From the NCBI GenBank assembly GCA_022360415.1, contig JAKSDB010000351.1, positions 1 to 18,338 of the forward strand: a stretch of DNA of 18,338 bases, given 5' to 3'. The position numbers were made by a program, and so were the translations under genes. Below are positions 15,524 through 18,338 of the stretch, piece by piece. The first letter of the stretch is position 1, and the number at the start of each line of letters is the position of its first letter. The notes under the pieces are model-generated. The model worked only from the letters and a program-made list of their open reading frames with translations. It did not search any database and was not told where the DNA came from. The DNA comes from Chlorobiales bacterium (GTDB lineage Bacteria > Bacteroidota > Chlorobiia > Chlorobiales > Chlorobiaceae).

Positions 15524-15951
15524 GAAACCATCATTCTTGCCTGCATTTGAGCAACCGAGATCTGGCCCTCAAGGATCATTTTGATCTTCCCCTGCTGCAA
15601 TCCGGGAAGAAGCTGCAGGTAATACCCTTCATATAGCAGTTCTTCTGTGTTGCTGCTCTCATCCGTTCGGACCAGCTTCATATCGTGCTCACCCTCCAGC
15701 AGCGTTGCCAGCGCCGCCATTTCCGCCGTAGACGTTTGCAGCCACGACACCTCCAGCCTGTCGTTGTACCCGATCACCCTGTTCCCGCCCAGGGCGTTTT
15801 TCACCGTCACCGCCGCCGGATCATCGGACTCGATACGGCAGTACCCGATATCGATATACTGCCCGGTTCCTGCCGGACGGATGGACACCTTGCCTTCCCG
15901 AATGGGAACTACCCGGCTGGAACGGCGGCGGAGGTTATCGTAGATTGACAT
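15520..15951 (-). CDS. tail tube-like phage protein, stand-alone copy
   Basis: The 143-aa product has the features of a small tail protein. SIYDNLRRRSSR is followed by IRPAGTGQYIDIGYCRIES and a beta-rich body, then EGYYLQLLPGLQQGKIKMILE and ISVAQM. About three quarters of its residues are identical, by hand alignment, to the C-terminal 145 residues of the 418-aa protein two genes upstream. The tail-tube label is inferred from size, beta content and place in the operon, not from a signature. A good ribosome-binding site (AAGGT, 3 bases before the ATG) lies inside the methyltransferase gene, whose last 43 bases overlap this gene. Confidence 0.66.
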   Translation of the reverse strand: MSIYDNLRRRSSRVVPIREGKVSIRPAGTGQYIDIGYCRIESDDPAAVTVKNALGGNRVIGYNDRLEVSWLQTSTAEMAALATLLEGEHDMKLVRTDESSNTEELLYEGYYLQLLPGLQQGKIKMILEGQISVAQMQARMMVS

Positions 15952-16679
15952 TGTACCTTATGATTATTGAGCCGGTCAACCGAGACCCGGTAATTCGCTA
16001 AATTCTTCTCGATGCAAATAAACTGCCGCCCTGCATTCATTGCAGCAATTGCCGTCGTGCCGCTGCCGCTCGTGTTGTCCAGGACAACGTCTCCCTCATC
16101 CGTGTATGTCCTGATGAAGTATTCAAAAAGTGCTACAGGCTTTTGCGTAGAATGCAGCACTTTCTCGCAAGTATTAGAGAACTCAACAACATCTTGTGGG
16201 TATCTCACGCCCGTATTTACAGTCTGCGATGGCTTCAGGTTGCGGTACACGCCGGGCCTTGCCGTCGCTGCCCGTTTCGAGACATACGGTTTACCGGGAC
16301 TGAACTGAGGGTTGTATTTCGGCTGTCGTTTTGCGAACACAAGAACATCCTCGTGAATGCGTAGCGGCATCTTTTTCGCATTGAGAAACCCGACCGCTCT
16401 GGATTTCTTCCAGACCACCTTATATCGAAACCATTTTCTTTTACTATTGATGAGCTTCGTCTCGAACGGCTGTATTGCCGTCAAGACAACAACTCCTTTC
16501 GGCGCAAGAATTCGGTCATATTCTGGCCAGAGACGATCGAGATCCAGCTCTTGATCCCACTTGCACGCTGTGACCCCATACGGCAGGTCACAGAGCACCA
16601 TGTTGATGCTTTTGTCCGCTATGTCCGGCAAAATGTCAAAACAGTCCCCCGGAACGATGCTGTTTAACAGGTGCCTCAT
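15909..16679 (-). CDS. solo DNA methyltransferase (N6-adenine/N4-cytosine type)
   Basis: The 256-aa product is a DNA amino-methyltransferase of the N6_N4_Mtase family. The catalytic DLPYG (31-35, the DPPY motif IV) precedes the S-adenosylmethionine-binding DNTSGSGTTA (201-210), the beta-class order, with HSTQKP (176-181) just before it. No separate target-recognition domain is evident, as in many phage enzymes. It probably marks phage DNA against host restriction. The start overlaps the stop of the 418-aa gene by ATGA. The end runs 43 bases into the tail-protein gene, so its last 14 residues are coded by sequence that also encodes the tail protein's start, a sign of insertion between pre-existing genes. 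No cognate nuclease is adjacent. Confidence 0.92.
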   Translation of the reverse strand: MRHLLNSIVPGDCFDILPDIADKSINMVLCDLPYGVTACKWDQELDLDRLWPEYDRILAPKGVVVLTAIQPFETKLINSKRKWFRYKVVWKKSRAVGFLNAKKMPLRIHEDVLVFAKRQPKYNPQFSPGKPYVSKRAATARPGVYRNLKPSQTVNTGVRYPQDVVEFSNTCEKVLHSTQKPVALFEYFIRTYTDEGDVVLDNTSGSGTTAIAAMNAGRQFICIEKNLANYRVSVDRLNNHKVQCQSTITSAAVPAG

Positions 16680-17932
16680 GTGACCACCATCCTCGTACCC
16701 ATTTGCGCAACAGAAATCTGTTTTTCAAGGATCATCATGAATTTCCCCCGCTGCAACTTCGGTAGAAGTTGCAGGTAATACCCTTCATACATCCGTTCTT
16801 CAGTTCCCCCGCCCTCATCATCTCCACGAGTCCGCGAAATCTTCAAATCATGTTCGCTGTTCTGCAGCGTCTCCAGCGCCGCCATTTCCGCCGTAGACGT
16901 TTGCAGCCAGCTTATTTCAAGCCTGTCGTTGTATCCGATCACCCGGCGACCGTTCAGAGCGTGCTTCACTGTCACCGCCGCCGGACCATCGGACTCGATA
17001 CGGCAGTACCCGATATCGATATACGATCCGGTTCCTGCCGGACGGATGAACACCTTACCAGACCGGACAGGAACTGCCCGGCTGGAACGGCGTGCGAGAT
17101 CATCATATGCTACCCAACGCCTCACGAGCCTTGCAACCGCAGAAGCGTTACCTACCCCCTCCGAAGCAGACCCCTCGGCACGCCTGGAGACCTTTGCCTC
17201 TGACGAGGCTCCCCCAGCACCATCCGAGTCACCATTCGCATGTTTGGAAGCTTTAGCGTTTGCATTGGCGGAGCCTGTACCTCCCGACCCGCTTTCTGCA
17301 CGTTTGGCAACTCTTGTATCTGCGTTAGCATCGCCCGAACCTGTGACGCTTCCTACAGCTTTCTGATGCTTTCGAGCATCAGCCGTAGCGTTACCTGCAC
17401 CACCCGAACTGGCCGTAGCACCTGCTTCGGTGTAGTAAACCTTGATCTTTATCCAATAAACTCTGGCCTCTCTTCTGGAACTGGTGTCGTTCCGAGCCAT
17501 TATTTGTACTCCGAACGTAGAACTATTCATGATAGAGGGGGTTAAACTACAACCCCATGTATCCGATGAGCTGCCGTAAGTACGTGTGTACTGAGACCCA
17601 GGCCAATCATTATTAGGACGAGCCTTATTTTGACAGTTCGCGATAATACTGCCATTTTCAACGAGATAAATGAACTCGTCATATATGGCATTTGATTGTT
17701 CAGCCTGAATTCTAAATTGTACCTCAATGCCGTCTATCGTCGAAGAAGGCGGGAGGGCAGGAAAAGGACAGTTTGTACCCCGTAAATAATCTGACAGTCC
17801 ATCATTTTTGCGTATGTCCGAATATGCACGATTGTTGTCCTCCGCCGTGATGTTAGACACAGCTGACCAATCTTCACCGGAACCCGAGATATGAGCACCT
17901 GTGCCTACAAGAACAAGTCCAGTATCAGCCAT
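16676..17932 (-). CDS. chimeric phage tail protein: beta-sandwich, 20-aa repeats, tail tube-like domain
   Basis: The 418-aa product has three modules. Residues 1-168 form a beta-sandwich of the kind WSAVSNITAEDNNRAY (22-37), STIDGIEVQFRI (64-75), SSDTWGCSLTP, then RREARVYWIKIKVYYTE, seen in many phage and surface proteins. Residues 173-272 hold five G-x-G-x-A-x-A-like repeats with glycines at 180, 200, 220, 240 and 261. Residues 274-418 are a second copy of the 143-aa tail protein. The chimera could be a minor tube component displaying an adhesin or decoration domain. Its start overlaps the previous stop by 8 bases, and its own stop overlaps the methyltransferase start by 4. The front end appears more AT-rich than the C-terminal module, which fits separate origins. 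Confidence 0.66.
   Translation of the reverse strand: MADTGLVLVGTGAHISGSGEDWSAVSNITAEDNNRAYSDIRKNDGLSDYLRGTNCPFPALPPSSTIDGIEVQFRIQAEQSNAIYDEFIYLVENGSIIANCQNKARPNNDWPGSQYTRTYGSSSDTWGCSLTPSIMNSSTFGVQIMARNDTSSRREARVYWIKIKVYYTEAGATASSGGAGNATADARKHQKAVGSVTGSGDANADTRVAKRAESGSGGTGSANANAKASKHANGDSDGAGGASSEAKVSRRAEGSASEGVGNASAVARLVRRWVAYDDLARRSSRAVPVRSGKVFIRPAGTGSYIDIGYCRIESDGPAAVTVKHALNGRRVIGYNDRLEISWLQTSTAEMAALETLQNSEHDLKISRTRGDDEGGGTEERMYEGYYLQLLPKLQRGKFMMILEKQISVAQMGTRMVVT
17117..17416 (-). repeat. coding tandem repeat, five units of about 60 bp
   Basis: Lies within the 418-aa gene. The units encode GAGNATADARKHQKAVGS, GSGDANADTRVAKRAESG, GTGSANANAKASKHANGD, GAGGASSEAKVSRRAEGS and GVGNASAVARLVRR. 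Spacing is 20, 20, 20 and 21 residues. The alternating small and polar residues with periodic Gly and Lys/Arg suggest a stalk or linker. Confidence 0.85.
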
Positions 17933-18338
17933 TCAAACTCCTCCCTTCCCGGATCTCCGCTTCGGTAAAATCGTTGTAACGGTTTTTGCTGTCCCGGAAA
18001 ATCGTATTCAGTACAAACTCTCTTTCATCTCGAAGCAGGGTTTGACGCGACTTGTAGATGTGTTTTGCTCTGGCAATAGAACAGTCGTCAGCGGGAGAAA
18101 CGATCAAACGAAGCAATTCGTAGCGAACGGCAACACTGGTTGTTTCTGGGGTTGTGTGCTGAAAAACCCACACTGCCCATGCATAATGGAAACCTTGCTC
18201 TGTTGGGCATTTTTCAATACCTTCAGCAATGGTAATGTCACCGAATTTCCGACAGAAATCCGGGCCATCGCATTCACCACCGATGGATTCGAGGTGATCC
18301 ATCCACGCCAGCCATGATGATTTAAGCGTCCACATCAG
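17925..18338 (-). CDS. phage-region hypothetical protein, truncated by window edge or starting at it
   Basis: The frame is open to the window end, so the true start may lie outside; the first visible ATG is at 18335, giving 136 aa. The N-terminal part is rich in Trp and acidic residues (MWTLKSSWLAWMDHLES) with cysteines at about residues 22, 28 and 43. The middle is helical, and the end is charged (NRYNDFTEAEIREGR). I recognise no family. Its stop overlaps the start of the 418-aa gene by 8 bases, so it belongs to the same operon. Confidence 0.5.
   Translation of the reverse strand: MMWTLKSSWLAWMDHLESIGGECDGPDFCRKFGDITIAEGIEKCPTEQGFHYAWAVWVFQHTTPETTSVAVRYELLRLIVSPADDCSIARAKHIYKSRQTLLRDEREFVLNTIFRDSKNRYNDFTEAEIREGRSLNG

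Noticed and set aside
17117..17416. Possible CRISPR array from regular 60-bp periodicity
   Set aside because: Units diverge throughout, keep the reading frame, and show no alternation of constant repeat and unique spacer.
13391..17932. Diversity-generating retroelement acting on the tail proteins
   Set aside because: No reverse transcriptase or template-repeat pair is visible in the window, and the duplicated tail domain does not show adenine-specific differences on inspection.

Overview
The window most likely comes from a green sulfur bacterium (Chlorobiaceae). The evidence is the lactate-dehydrogenase-like malate dehydrogenase, a reductase that closely matches the Chlorobaculum tepidum sepiapterin reductase as I remember it, moderate GC content, and housekeeping genes with short intergenic spacers. 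Assignment to a genus (for example Prosthecochloris or Chlorobium) is only a guess.

Region 1 (1-7512) is chromosomal backbone. In order it holds malate dehydrogenase, radC, a cold-shock protein on the opposite strand, a sepiapterin-reductase-type short-chain dehydrogenase, a YqeY/GatB-like protein, seryl-tRNA synthetase, a PAPS-dependent sulfotransferase and a DUF4405-type membrane protein. The spacers are rich in repeats: a strong terminator and four inverted repeats ahead of radC, an 8-bp tandem repeat after the reductase gene, a GC-rich inverted repeat before serS, and a palindrome cluster plus a 136-bp MITE-like element after the sulfotransferase gene. A 21-codon remnant resembling a winged-helix regulator follows the DUF4405 gene.

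Region 2 (7545-9056) is the C-terminal half of a type III restriction endonuclease (Res) on the minus strand. Its ATPase N-terminal half is missing, and the break lies where phage sequence begins.

Region 3 (about 9060 to the window end) is a minus-strand phage tail cassette. Every gene overlaps or nearly touches the next. In transcription order it encodes an unknown partial protein, a 418-aa chimera (N-terminal beta-sandwich, 20-residue repeats, C-terminal copy of a tail protein), a solo DNA methyltransferase, a stand-alone copy of that same tail protein, a 268-aa unknown, a tail-fibre-family protein, an 828-aa tail protein with the same beta-sandwich-plus-repeats front end, a tail assembly chaperone and the tape-measure protein. 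The chaperone has a clear overlapping -1 frame that ends exactly at the tape-measure start, the hallmark of programmed frameshifting in long-tailed phages.

The most notable features are the duplicated tail gene flanking a methyltransferase, with one copy carrying an N-terminal display module; the recurrence of that module architecture in a second tail protein; the unannotated frameshift product; and the junction between a broken restriction gene and a phage that brings its own methyltransferase. No portal, terminase, capsid, integrase, tRNA or CRISPR array is visible, so the rest of the phage, if present, lies beyond the right edge.
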